Positions 12,701 to 23,756 of a DNA stretch of 64,000 nt are shown one piece after another. The stretch covers positions 1-64,000 of the forward strand of contig JAMWET010005473.1 of assembly GCA_024036415.1 (NCBI GenBank), in the 5' to 3' direction. Made by a program: the position numbers and the translations under genes. Each line of letters begins with the position of its first letter. Position 1 is the first letter of the stretch. The notes beneath the pieces are model-generated. The model was given only the letters and a program-made list of their open reading frames with translations, searched no databases and was not told where the DNA came from. This DNA is from Prochilodus magdalenae. Lineage: Eukaryota > Chordata > Actinopteri > Characiformes > Prochilodontidae.

Positions 12701-15700
12701 TAATAGCTGTGTAGTAATTATAATCCAGTATGAATCTGCAGCGTGTGTGGTGTTTACAGTCTGACATTAATAACTGTGGGGGGATTATAATCCAGTATGA
12801 ATCTGCAACGTGTGTAGTGTTTACAGTCTGACATTAATAACTGTGGGGTGATTATAATCCAGTATGAATCTGCAACGTGTGTAGTGTTTACAGTCTGACA
12901 TTAATAACTGTGGAGGGATTATAATCCGGTATGAATCTGCAGCGTGTGTAGTGTTTACAGTCTGACGGTAATAACTGTGTAGTGATTATAATCCAGTATG
13001 AATCTGCAGCGTGTGTGGTGTTTACAGTCTGACTGTAATAACTGTGGAGTGATTATAATCCAGTATGAATCTGCAGCGTGTGTAGTGTTTACAGTCTGAC
13101 GGTAATAACTGTGTAGTGATTATAATCCAGTATGAATCTGCAGCGTGTGTAGTGTTTACAGTCTGACTGTAATAACTGTGGAGGGATTACAATCCAGTAT
13201 GAATCTGCAGCTTGTGTAGTGTTTACAGTCTGACGGTAATAACTGTGTAGTGATTATAATCCAGTATGAATCTGCAGCGTGTGTGGTGTTTACAGTCTGA
13301 CTGTAATAACTGTGGAGGGATTATAATCCAGTATGAATCTGCAGCGTGTGTAGTGTTTACAGTCTGACGGTAATAACTGTGTAGTGATTATAATCCAGTA
13401 TGAATCTGCAACGTGTGTAGTGTTTACAGTCTGACATTAATAACTGTGGGGTGATTATAATCCAGTATGAATCTGCAACGTGTGTAGTGTTTACAGTCTG
13501 ACATTAATAACTGTGGGGTGATTATAATCCAGTATGAATCTGCAGCGTGTGTAGTGTTTACAGTCTGACGGTAATAACTGTGGGGTGATTATAATCCAGT
13601 ATGAATCTGCAGCGTGTGTAGTGTTTACAGTCTGACTGTAATAACTGTGGAGGGATTACAATCCAGTATGAATCTGCAGCGTGTGTAGTGTTTACAGTCT
13701 GACGGTAATAACTGTGTAGTGATTATAATCCAGTATGAATCTGCAGCGTGTGTGGTGTTTACAGTCTGACTGTAATAACTGTGGAGGGATTATAATCCAG
13801 TATGAATCTGCAGCATGTGTGGTGTTTACAGTCTGACTGTAATAACTGTGGAGGGATTACAATCCAGTATGAATCTGCAGCGTGTGTAGTGTGTACAGCC
13901 TGACGGTAATAACTGCGGAGGGATTATAATCCAGTATGAATCTGCAGGGTGTGTAGTGTTTACAGTCTGACGGTAATAACTGCGGAGGGATTATAATCCA
14001 GTATGAATCTGCAGCGTGTGTAGTGTTTACAGTCTGACGGTAATAACTGCGGAGGGATTATAATCCAGTATGAATCTGCAGCGTGTGTAGTGTTTACAGT
14101 CTGACGGTAATAACTGCGGAGGGATTATAATCCAGTATGAATCTGCAGCGTGTGTAGTGTTTACGGTCTGACGGTAATAACTGCGGAGGGATTATAATCC
14201 AGTATGAATCTGCAGGGTGTGTAGCGTTTACAGTCTGACGGTAATAACTGCGGAGGGATTATAATCCAGTATGAATCTGCAGCGTGTGTAGCGTTTACAG
14301 TCTGACGGTAATAACTGCGGAGGGATTATAATCCAGTATGAATCTGCAGCGTGTGTAGTGTTTACAGTCTGACGGTAATAACTGCGGAGGGATTATAATC
14401 CAGTATGAATCTGCAGCGTGTGTAGTGTTTACGGTCTGACGGTAATAACTGCGGAGGGATTATAATCCAGTATGAATCTGCAGCGTGTGTAGTGTTTACG
14501 GTCTGACGGTAATAACTGCGGAGGGATTATAATCCAGTATGAATCTGCAGCGTGTGTAGTGTTTACGGTCTGACGGTAATAACTGCGGAGGGATTATAAT
14601 CCAGTATGAATCTGCAGGGTGTGTAGCGTTTACAGTCTGACGGTAATAACTGCGGAGGGATTATAATCCAGTATGAATCTGCAGCGTGTGTAGTGTTTAC
14701 AGTCTGACGGTAATAACTGTGGAGGGATTATAATCCAGTATGAATCTGCAGCGTGTGTAGTGTTTACAGTCTGACAGTAATAACTGTGGAGTGATTATAA
14801 TCCAGTATGAATCTGCAGCGTGTGTAGTGTTTACAGTCTGACGGTAATAACTGCGGAGGGATTATAATCCAGTATGAATCTGCAGCGTGTGTAGTGTTTA
14901 CAGTCTGACGGTAATAACTGCGGAGGGATTATAATCCAGTATGAATCTGCAGCGTGTGTAGTGTTTACAGTCTGACGGTAATAACTGTGGAGGGATTATA
15001 ATCCAGTATGAATCTGCAGCGTGTTTTACAGTAAATGAAATCAGACCGTTCTGTTTATCAGTATGGGTTTCCCTCTCACAGGTAAGATCCAGGACCTGGT
15101 GTCGGCAGATGACTTCAGCAGCGTGACGAGGATTACTCTGGTCAATGCTGTGTACTTCAGAGGCAGCTGGAAGAACCAGTTTCGACCAGAGAACACCAGA
15201 ACCTTCTCCTTCAGTAAGGACGACGGCAGCGAGGTGCAGACGCTGATGATGTACCAGCAGGGAGACTTCTACTACGGTGGGTTTGATGCCCGGAGAGTGT
15301 CAAGTCTGACGCTGTTTGATCATGTACAGTGCCTGTGAATTACAGACTGGTGTGCAGAGCGTTCGGAGGTGTTTGTGCAGTGCGGCTTGGCACTGTGGCT
15401 TGGCGTGATGTGGAGGGGCTCGTACGTGTGAGAACTAGCAGGGATGACTAAGAGGAGAGATGGGGTGAAAGTGACGTGGCTATGCTCTTCCCTCCTCCGG
15501 CATCCTGTTCCTGCTGGATCCGTTTCTCTCCTCTCTCCTAGCTAATGTCGTCATCTTTGCAGCAAGCCAGTTCTTATTGCATGTGTCGCCCGTGCAGCAT
15601 GTGATGAGTCGCTGGTTGAATTGTCAAGGAAACCATGTTTTAAAACAGCTAACAGCATAAACACACAGACTTTAATTATTCACTGTGTTCATAACCTTGA

Positions 15701-17508
15701 CCTGGGAAACGGTCCCCACTGCCCTTATGATCCCTGCCCTAATGAATTCTGCCCTAATGACTCCCCTGCATAATCACCCCTAATGACCCCCGGCCCTAAT
15801 GGCCCTTGGCCTAATGCCCCCTGCCCTAATGACCCCTGCCTTAATGACTCCCCAGCCCAAATGCCCTCTGCCATAATGACCCCCTGCCCTAATGACCCCC
15901 AGCCTAATGCCCCTTGCTAGCCACACTAGATTCCATGCTAGATCCAATGTCATATGTCAATTATAATCTCCCCCTGGATCCTGACAATTCCTAAAACCTT
16001 ATTCCAAGCTTTGAGGTCCCCATATACAAATAAGGACACATCATAACGAATGGGAATTCCGGATACGGCAGCGCTGAATAAAATCTCCAGTAGGAAGTCA
16101 GTGGAACAGTTTTCAGGGAACGTGGGCACCACATTTACATAAGACCTCAATTTGATTGTGCCAGTTTGAAATAGCCCACTTGCCGGTCGTGCCGCTGGAT
16201 GCCACCGAGTGTTGCTGACATCCATTGGAAATGACTGACCTCCGGTCACCGTGTCGCTGTTGTCGCTTGCAGTGTGCAGCGTGGTAGGGCGGGCATGTTC
16301 AATAGATTGAAGTTCCGTCCTCTTGAATTAATGCTGAGCATCTTGTAGCTCTTGAGGCCTGTGATGTGTGCATCATGGTGTTGGAACCCTTAGTTGGAAT
16401 AGGAAGGCGGGAATCTGAACCCTACTATCAGGATTCTGGAATATTTCAAGCTGAGGGTGTGTATGGTGTCTGTAGCCGAAACCATTATGAGGTCATGAGG
16501 GCTGGAGGGCAGCTGTGCAGGATACTCCCAATGTTCAGGTTCAACAAGTTCAACAGGAGTTGAAAATCAGCCTCTTAACAACCACCTGGAAGACCTGGTA
16601 GACCCACCATCAGATAAACGGTACTGTCATTTCTGAGAGAAAGAAAGAGACAGACAGACAGACAGACAGACCTACCTACCTTCAGGTCTGAGACACACAC
16701 ATCCAACAAAGAAGCTGCTGGTGTTCTCCCCACCCCAGAGCTCAGGTGAGACAGAAGACCTGAGGTGCTACAACAGGTTCTTTTATGTTCTCCAGGTGAG
16801 TTCAGTGATGGTTCTGCAGAGGCGGGTGGCATGTACCAGGTCCTGGAGATGCCGTATGAAGGAGAGGACCTTAGCATGATGATCGTTCTGCCCAGGCAGG
16901 AGGTTCCTCTGGCCACGCTGGAGCCCATCATCAGGCCACAGCTGCTGGACGACTGGGCCAACAACGTCAAGAAGCAGAAGGTGGAGGTCTACCTGCCCAG
17001 GTCAGCCAGAGGAAACGGCCTTCACCTGTTCTACTGCCACTGTCTTTTCTTCACGGTCCATCCTCCGTTTCTCTCCATCTCTATTCATCTTCTCTATGTC
17101 TGTTCTTCTCTCCATGGCTCTGATCCCTTCATCTGTACCTCTCTCCTTCTGTCTTTCCTTCCATCCCTCTCTTCTTTTATCCTCAGGGTTCTTTTTGTGT
17201 CCTCCCTCTCCGTATCCTCTACCTCCGTCTCTCTCTTTTCCATCCCCCTCTCGTGCTCTGGGTTCTTGATTACAGTGAGGGCAGTATCGGTGGGTTTGGG
17301 GTTGAGTTGATGGTCAGGGTTCTGGTCAGTCCTGGTCCATTATGGTTTATCCCCTGCAGGTTTAAGGTGGAGCAGAAGATCGACCTGAGAGACATTTTGC
17401 AGCAGCTGGGCATCAGACACATCTTCACTAAGGATGCTGATTTGTCGGCCATGACCGCAGAGAGAGCAGGTAAGAGGCAGCCGGTGTGTCGTGTGATATA
17501 AATACCCT

Positions 17509-17549
<41 letters not shown>

Positions 17550-20500
17550 TATTATTATTATTATTATTATCATTATTATTATTATGTCAATAATAATAAT
17601 AATAAACATAATAATGATAATAATAATAAACATAATAATAATAATTATTATAATTATTATTATTGTTGTTGTTGTTGTTGTTGTTGTTTCCTGATTAAAC
17701 CTCTTTACAGTTTATTACACAGAACTAAAAATACCCCAGTGACAGTCTGAGAGCACCTTCACTGGGCATTCACCGTTACCATGTGTTAATATCTCAGGAG
17801 GGGAACATTAACACAACAGTGGAACATCATTCAGCTCTGTATCAGATTATAAACTGAGTTGCCTTCTTACCACCCCTCTATCACCGTAACCCTAACCCTA
17901 ACTGAAAGTAGCTAATGCTAACTCTGCTAGCTAAAAAATAGCTAACGCTAACTCTGCTTATTAACATTAACATTAACATTAACTATGCTAACCAAATCTA
18001 GATAACGCTAACTCTCCTTATAGAGATAGCATTAACTCTGCTTCTCAAATATAGTAACGCTAACTCTGCTAACTAAAATAGCTAGTGCTAATGCTGCTTC
18101 TCAAATATAGATAACTCTAACTCTGCTAACTAATTAATACTCAAGGGAGATTTTCCTCGCCACTGTTGCCCAGGCTTGCTCACAGGGAGCCTGGACCCGG
18201 TTTCCCTTTCCTATGTCTCCACATTAACTCTGTGTTTATCTTTTCCTTTATATAATCTGCTTTTCTGTGAAGCTGCTTTGAGATAACTTTAGTTGTAAAA
18301 CACTCTAAACAAATGAATATTGAGTGATATAACTGACAAGGCTTATGCTAGCTAACTGATATATATTAATAAAGCTAATGCTAGCTAACTCTGATAACAG
18401 AAAAAGCTTATGCTAGCTAACTAATATAACTGAAAAAGCTAATGCTAGCAAACTCTGATAACAGAAAAGGGTAATGCTAGCTAACTGATATAACAGAAAG
18501 GGGTAATGCTAGCTAAATAACAACTGAAAAAAAGCTAATGCTAGCTAACTGATAACAGAAAACGCTAATGCTAGCTAAATCTGATAACAGAAAAACGCTA
18601 ACTGATATAACTAGAAAAATCTGATAACATAACAGAAAAAGCTTATGCTAGCAAACTATGATAACAGAAAAGGGTAATGCTTGCAAAGCTAAACTGCTAA
18701 CTGATAACTGAAAAGGCTAATGCTAGCCAACTGTGATAACAGAAAGGGGTAATGCTAGCTAACTAATATAACTAAAAAAAGCTAATGCTAGAATAGCTAA
18801 CTAGCTAAATCTGATAACAGAAAAAATGCGCTAACTGCTGACAAACTCTGATAACAGAAAAAATGCTAGCTAATGATATAACTGAAAAGCTAACTCTGCT
18901 AACTGTAATAACAGAAAGGGGTAATGCTAGCTAACTAATATAACTAAAAAAGCTAATATAACTGAAAAAGCTAATGCTAGCAAACTCTGATAACAGAAAA
19001 GGGTAATGCTAGCTAACTGATATAACTGAAAAGGCTAATGCTAGCTAACTGTGATAACAGAAAGGGGTAATGCTAGCTAACTAATATAACTAAAAAAAGC
19101 TAATGCTAGCTAACTCTGATAACAGAAAAACGCTAATGCTAGCTAACTCTGATAACAGAAAAACGCTAATGCTAGCTAACTCTGATAACAGAAAGGGGTA
19201 ATGCTAGCTAACTGATATAACTGAAAAAGCTAACGCTAGCTAACTCTGATAACAGAAAGGGGTAATGCTAGCTAACTGATATAACTGATAAAGCTAACGC
19301 TAGCTAACTCTGATAACAGAAAAGGGTAATGTGAGCTAACAAATTTAACTAAAAAGGCTAATGCTAACTAACTTACTGCCAAGCAACGCTTTACAAACTG
19401 CTTGGAATATCACAGCAAAGGCCTTTCAAGTATATTACTTTGTTCATAAATGTTAATTAAATGTATTTATTCATTATTATTATTTAGTTATTAATTCGGT
19501 TTGATATTGCATTAGCCTCTCAGAGCTCCCACACAGACTGACTGACAGCAGGAAGGCAGTTGTCCTGCCTCCGAGCCGCTCCAGCAGTATCGCTGGTGTT
19601 TTCCGGATGTGCCCCGTTCTGCTTGTGGAGGGTTATTTTAGGTGTGGAGGGAAGCAGCGCTGGCAGAGAGCAGCGTGGGAGAGGCAGATCCACACACAGA
19701 CGTGTGGTTGTTATTTTCTGAAAGTGTTGAGCTTCAGGGCAGAGCTGCAGTTTCTCTTTGGTCTGGAATGTTGAGCTCTGCTCCGAAACCTCACACAGGG
19801 TTTAAAAATAGACACACACCCATTCAGCGAATTCTCCCTGCTGAACGCAGCCATGGAAGTGACGCCTCTGTCAGTCAGGCCGGAATCATTACAGGAGCCA
19901 TGGAGCGTATTCATTCTCCCATTGTTCTCCAATGTTCCACATAGAGGGAATTACACTGTGTCCATTCCCCCCTATGATCTGGTTCTAGAATGAAACGAGC
20001 TGTTTCTCCTTTTTTGCTGAGCTCATGAATAATTAGATAAGCTCTGCTATGATTGGCTGGTTTACAGCAAGACCCCGCCTCCCGATGATCACCCAGAAGC
20101 ACCATGTGTAAACAGACTAAATAAAATGAGCCTCTGTGTAAATAAGCTCCGCCCTCATACTATTTAGTTAGCTATGCTAGTTAGCTTGGAGCTAATGCTA
20201 GTAGCTAACGTTCCCTGTACTAGCTACTGGCTCCATCTGGACACCAACACACAGTAGATTAAAGTTGATCCTCACTATGGAGCTCTCAGTTTAAGATGAT
20301 CTGCTCCAACCGGCACACACGGATACAATCACACAGCATGGCTGCTACTTACAGGCTGCTGTTGGGGTGGTGGTGCTAATAAAGGTGGAGCTGCTCCTCT
20401 CCTCAGTCTCTTCAGGGTCAGACGCTGGGCGGAGCTGCTCCATATTGTCCAGAGAGGTTTGGGAATCTGTCCGGAGTGGAATGTGCAGACTGCAGGATTA

Positions 20501-21205
20501 AAGGTGTTCCGGGATCCTGTTAAAGATGTGGAGCTGGAGTTCCTGTTCTCCAGCTTGTGTTGGGAATTCTCTGTTCCACCTTAAATGGAGCTGCAGGATA
20601 TTCTGGTGCCTGTACCAGCTGCAGTATTTAAGGTGGAACATTGGATTAGGAAGCTGGTGAACAGGAAGAACTCCAGCCTGGATTAAAGATGAACATGTCC
20701 CGCTGACAGTCGGGATCCTTGGGAAGGGAATGGAGAGTGCTGACATCCCCTTCCCAGCCTGGAACGCTGGAGTTCTCCACATGGTCCACCGTGTTGGTTC
20801 TGTAGCTCCGTTGTGGTTGTATGTAGATGTGAACGTTAACGAGTCTGTTCTGATAGAGTGTAGGATTCAGGAATGGGCCTGATTTGGATTTGGGAGGAAC
20901 AGCAGTGTTTGAGGGTTACGGTGTGTGGGTTCTAGGTACTGAGCTCTCCTCATTACACCACCACTGTCTACATACAGCTTCAGTCTCGGGCTCCTTTACT
21001 GCGTTCCAGGATTATGAACACGGCGGATTCGGATCCGGTTTGTTCATGTTGCGGTATCCTGTGGAGAAATGGGCACGACTGAAACACAAACATGCAGCTT
21101 GGTGCATTATTCATCTCGGAGCTGCTGAGTGTGACCGGAGAATTCGCTTCTCCTGCACATGCACTGCTTTTCTCCACCCTGCTGTTCATCCATCTCTCTT
21201 CTTCC

Positions 21206-21273
<68 letters not shown>

Positions 21274-21330
21274 GTGTGTGTGTCTCTCTCTCTCTCTCTC
21301 TCTCTCTGTGTCTCTCTCTCTCTCTCTGTC

Positions 21331-21363
<33 letters not shown>

Positions 21364-22529
21364 AGACGGTAGTGATCTGTTTATTGGCAAAGCGGTGCAG
21401 AAGTCTTATCTGGAGGTGACGGAGGAGGGAGCAGAAGGAGCGGCAGGATCAGGTAACACTTGTTATTCTTATTCACTTGTTTGTTTATTTATTTGTTTGT
21501 TTGTTTATTTGTTTATTAATTAATTTATTTATTTATTCTCTCTATCTTCCTCACTTTCCCTCCCAAGCGCACACTCTAAATTAGGAAGAAGAAAGCATCA
21601 GCCTCATTTGCTTATCTCTCTCCCCCTTCCTCTCTCTTCCACTCTCTCTCCCTCTGCTCTCCACCCCCCCTTCTCTCTCTTTCTCTCTCTCCTTCATTCT
21701 TTATTTCTCCTCCCACTCTCCTGCTGTCTTGTCCCTCTCTGTCTCCAAACAGTCTTATTTTTATGGCACTGCAGTACATTGGTCCGAAATGCTAGTGAAT
21801 GCTAATAGCGCCCCCTCTTGTTCAGCCGGTGCCCGTCCACTAATACACTCAACGTCCACAGCTTCTATTAACTGGTCAGTTTATTGGAAACACCTACCAC
21901 TAATGAAGAACAAAGTCTACATTAACAGATGAGCTACAGTCTCTAACTCTTTACCAGCAAGATGGTGCCACGCGAGGGGTTTCCGTTAAACTGGCCTGTA
22001 CAGTTGTGGACAGTATTTGTGCTGATTTCCAGTCTGTCTCCTACAGGAATGATCGCTCTGACCAGGACGTTGGTGCTGTACCCTCAGGTCATGGCTGACC
22101 ATCCCTTCTTTTTCGTCATCAGAAATAGGAGGACAGGTACGACTCACCTGAAGACTAGCTACTCTAAGCATGGTTTTATATGGCATAGTGGAAACCTGGT
22201 TGTATCGCCCCCCTACACTTCCTGTAGTGTATTACAGTCTGTCAGAATGGCCGTGTAGTCCTATCGCCCCCAACACTTCCTGTAGTGTATTACAGTCTGT
22301 CAGAATGGCCGTGTGGATCATATCGCCCCCTACACTTCCTGTAGTGTATTACAGTGTGTCAGAATGGCCGTGTGGGTCATATCGCCCCCTACGCTTCCTG
22401 TTTGTGTTAATTTTGTGATGTCTGTTTGTTTCTCCCGCAGGGTCTCTTCTTTTCATGGGCAGAGTGATGAACCCTGAGGTCATTGAACCTTTTGACCAAG
22501 AGTTTGATTCTGTCGATGCACAACTTTAA
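9476..22529 (+). CDS. serpini1: serpini1, neuroserpin (8 coding exons, 419 aa)
   Basis: Neuroserpin is a secreted inhibitory serpin of tissue-type plasminogen activator and related serine proteases, acting mainly in neurons. Coding exons are 9476-9728, 9821-10051, 15082-15276, 16796-17000, 17360-17469, 21366-21452, 22047-22136 and 22441-22529. All have AG/GT borders and matching phases, summing to 1260 bases with the stop. Residues 1-19 form a signal peptide (Leu-rich core, likely cut after CRA). [13 protein letters not shown] near residue 180-200 and [14 protein letters not shown] near 375-390 are serpin signatures. The hinge [11 protein letters not shown] leads to the reactive centre with P1 Arg367 and P1' Thr368 (mammals have Arg-Met). 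NxT sites occur at N93 and N158; the mammalian site in the DANLT segment is absent (DADLS). The C-terminus DSVDAQL lacks the mammalian FEEL ending. An acceptor AG at 9454-9455 precedes the start codon, implying an upstream non-coding exon as in mammals. Confidence 0.96.
9821..10051 (+). CDS. serpini1: serpini1 coding exon 2
   Basis: It encodes residues 85-161, including the [12 protein letters not shown] segment and the N158-H-T glycosylation sequon near its end. It follows an intron of only 92 bases; its donor is at 10052 (phase 1). Confidence 0.95.
10110..11803 (+). repeat. 52-bp minisatellite in serpini1 intron 2, about 32 copies
   Basis: The unit contains 'ctagaacaggagatatcagt' followed by 'ccataaacaccctcaataaa' and repeats every 52 bases. 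Almost every copy carries the hexamer AATAAA in the sense direction of serpini1. Because 52 is not a multiple of three, no long frame is produced. Confidence 0.95.
11804..12354. other. serpini1 intron 2 spacer between arrays
   Basis: This is unique-looking intronic sequence between the 52-bp and 67-bp arrays. It is GT-rich near 11860-11905 and has a short (GA) run near 12225-12260. No exon or RNA gene is recognised. Confidence 0.4.
12355..15027 (+). repeat. 67-bp minisatellite in serpini1 intron 2, about 36 clear copies
   Basis: The unit, centred on 'ccagtatgaatctgcagcgt', 'gtttacagtctgacggtaat' and 'aactgcggagggattataat', has a 67-base period. Copies before about 12590 are degenerate, and those at 13905-14960 are nearly identical and carry the 'gcggaggg' variant. 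The array stops about 55 bases before the exon 3 acceptor. Confidence 0.95.
15082..15276 (+). CDS. serpini1: serpini1 coding exon 3
   Basis: It encodes residues 162-226 with the serpin core segment [20 protein letters not shown] and the SFSKDD and [11 protein letters not shown] strands, nearly identical to mammalian neuroserpin. Acceptor AG is at 15080-15081 and the donor is at 15277 (phase 1). Confidence 0.96.
15715..15925. repeat. Short degenerate tandem repeat 'cctaatgaccccctgc' in intron 3
   Basis: Units of roughly 14-17 bases built on 'gccctaatgacccc' repeat with variation. The array is imperfect and probably old. Confidence 0.75.
15950..16249 (-). other. Unrecognised open frame in serpini1 intron 3 (99 codons)
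   Basis: An open frame on the strand opposite serpini1, in sequence that is not low-complexity. It looks protein-like in composition ([20 protein letters not shown]) but I recognise no family. It may be a remnant of a mobile element. Confidence 0.2.
16796..17000 (+). CDS. serpini1: serpini1 coding exon 4
   Basis: It encodes residues 227-294, including [20 protein letters not shown] and the conserved [12 protein letters not shown] strand. The acceptor ends at 16795 and the donor is at 17001-17002 (phase 2). Confidence 0.96.
17360..17469 (+). CDS. serpini1: serpini1 coding exon 5
   Basis: It encodes residues 295-331, the [18 protein letters not shown] segment and the loop where mammals carry the third N-glycan. 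Here the residue is Asp (DADLSAM), so the sequon is missing. The donor GT is at 17470. Confidence 0.94.
17513..17690. repeat. (TAA)n/(TTA)n microsatellite with inverted halves, serpini1 intron 5
   Basis: A run of TAA triplets is followed by TTA triplets, then ATA/ATG mixtures and (TTG)n. The TAA and TTA halves are complementary and can form a hairpin. Confidence 0.9.
17910..19370. repeat. Degenerate about 30-bp tandem array 'gctaatgctagctaactctg', serpini1 intron 5
   Basis: Units contain 'gctaatgctagctaactctg' followed by 'ataacagaaaaa', with variable length and many substitutions. The palindromic hexamer GCTAGC recurs dozens of times. The left portion (17910-18130) is more diverged. Confidence 0.85.
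19500..20100. repeat. Interspersed repeat region in serpini1 intron 5
   Basis: The stretch around 19960-20060 is the inverse of 200-300 in this window. Frames at 19642-19944 (+) and 19711-19932 (-) overlap without known domains. The transposon family is not identified. Confidence 0.4.
20500..20980. repeat. Fold-back interspersed repeat, serpini1 intron 5
   Basis: Two imperfect inverted arms, about 20528-20605 and 20615-20690, contain complementary 'ttccaccttaaat' / 'atttaaggtggaa' and 'ctggagttcctgttc' / 'gaacaggaagaactccag'. The sequence 20705-20830 is repeated in the same orientation at 37872-38000 with about 95% identity by eye. Confidence 0.65.
21206..21363 (+). repeat. (TC)n microsatellite forming the 3' splice tract of serpini1 exon 6
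   Basis: The TC dinucleotide tract, with a few TG interruptions, ends in 'tctctctag' immediately before exon 6. It therefore serves as the polypyrimidine tract of that acceptor. Confidence 0.9.
21366..21452 (+). CDS. serpini1: serpini1 coding exon 6 (reactive-loop hinge)
   Basis: It encodes residues 332-360, ending in the hinge [10 protein letters not shown], whose small residues allow the loop to insert into sheet A. P12 is Gly where mammals have Ala. The donor is at 21453-21454 (phase 1). Confidence 0.94.
22047..22136 (+). CDS. serpini1: serpini1 coding exon 7 (reactive centre)
   Basis: It encodes residues 361-390 with the scissile bond Arg367-Thr368 (codons 22064-22069) and the C-terminal serpin signature [13 protein letters not shown]1 Arg is kept; P1' differs from the mammalian Met. 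Confidence 0.96.
22188..22400. repeat. 58-59-bp minisatellite, about 3.5 copies, serpini1 intron 7
   Basis: The motif 'gtcagaatggccgtgt' recurs at 22241, 22299 and 22358. The reverse complement of the unit is the 59-bp unit of the golim4 intron array at 53535-54465. Confidence 0.9.
22441..22529 (+). CDS. serpini1: serpini1 coding exon 8 with stop codon
   Basis: It encodes residues 391-419 ([13 protein letters not shown] and the C-terminal tail) and ends with TAA at 22527-22529. The tail [11 protein letters not shown] does not end in the FEEL-type motif of mammalian neuroserpin. Confidence 0.94.
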
Positions 22530-22736
22530 TCCGGTTCCAGTTCCACACGTGTACTCTTAGAAACACGAGGCCTGAAGAGTGTAATCTCACAGCAAACGAA
22601 CGCCATTTTTTCTTTCATGGTACTGTAAGAGGAGAACCATGAATACGAGTAATATATAAAATATATATATATATTATAAAATGTGATTGTGTTTTGATAC
22701 TCTCAGCTTTAACCACTGGAGGAGAAATTGTAAATA

Positions 22737-23083
22737 CACTATATGGACAAAAGTATTGGGACACCTTCAGATTACACCTATAGGAGCTTTTATGACATCC
22801 CATTGTAAATCCATAGGCATTGCAATGCTGTGGATCCCCCTTCGGAGCTATTCCTAAAAGATTCCAGAGTGTGTCTATGGGACTTTACCCTCCCAAACAT
22901 CCTGTTACAGCACCAGGCTGAAGTTCAGTGAGCTCTTCAGAGCAACCTACTCCCACAGTAATGTCTATAAAGACCACATGGCCAGGTGTGGCATTTTACA
23001 CACCTGGAGCAAAGAAACTCAGTGGAACACCTGAATCCAGCGATTAAGAGGTGTGTCCCAATACTTTTGTCCATGTAGTGTAT
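22737..23083. mobile_element. MITE with about 28-bp terminal inverted repeats
   Basis: The left end reads 'cactatatggacaaaagtat' then 'tgggacac'. The right end is its near-perfect reverse complement ('gtgtcccaatacttttgtcc' then 'atgtagtg'). Both ends are flanked by TA, consistent with a Tc1/mariner-type target duplication. No transposase frame is present. Confidence 0.85.
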
Positions 23084-23547
23084 GTCTATGAATACTACCG
23101 TGCTGGTAAAAGCGACGCGCGTTTCACACGTCCTTTGCGCTGATTTTTTTTCCCACCAGGCTTTTAGAGCATGCAGTCAGTCTGCACTCTTCGTTACTGT
23201 ATATTTGCGATTGTGTTATATAGAGAACAATAGATATTTATTGCAAAAAAGGTGCATTTTTTTTCTCTCACTCATCAGAATATATATATAAACAACTTGG
23301 AATTTTAGTAAATATATTTTTCCTCTTTATTTATTATTATTATTATTATTATTACTATTATTATTGTGGCTAAAGTACTGCTAAAAAACTGATATGCCTT
23401 TTGAATATGAGGTTTTATCTTAAGGAAATTGTACATGGATGTACAGGTACTGCAGCGGGGTTGCCGTGGTGACCCCATGACTGGCAGAGATGGTGTTTGA
23501 TGTACAGGGATTTGAAAAAACACACCAGCTGTATTCTCGATTTCTGA

Positions 23548-23553
23548 AATAAA
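23548..23553 (+). terminator. serpini1: Candidate polyadenylation signal of serpini1
   Basis: Canonical AATAAA about 1 kb after the stop codon, with GT-rich sequence 8-25 bases downstream. No other equally convincing signal lies closer to the stop. Confidence 0.5.
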
Positions 23554-23609
23554 CATGAATGTGGACGACGCTGTCTTTCATTTTCCATCATCTGAATGTA
23601 CATGCTGAA

Positions 23610-23616
23610 CATACAT

Positions 23617-23683
<67 letters not shown>

Positions 23684-23692
23684 TACATACAT

Positions 23693-23740
<48 letters not shown>

Positions 23741-23742
23741 CT
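23610..23742. repeat. (CATA)n(CA)n(TA)n compound microsatellite
   Basis: CATA tetramers, long CA runs, CATA again, CA and a terminal (TA)n are visible. Frames over it are artefacts. Confidence 0.95.
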
Positions 23743-23756
23743 CACCGTCATAGGAT

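Larger units (their letters stand above)
22530..23570 (+). other. serpini1: serpini1 3' UTR (predicted)
   Basis: This is the segment from the stop codon to just past an AATAAA at 23548-23553, which is followed by a GT-rich stretch. It contains a MITE (22737-23083) and a (TTA)n run near 23335-23365. The 3' end is inferred, not observed. Confidence 0.55.

Noticed and set aside
10110..15027. CRISPR-like array
   Set aside because: The arrays are contiguous tandem units without unique spacers, in a eukaryotic intron.
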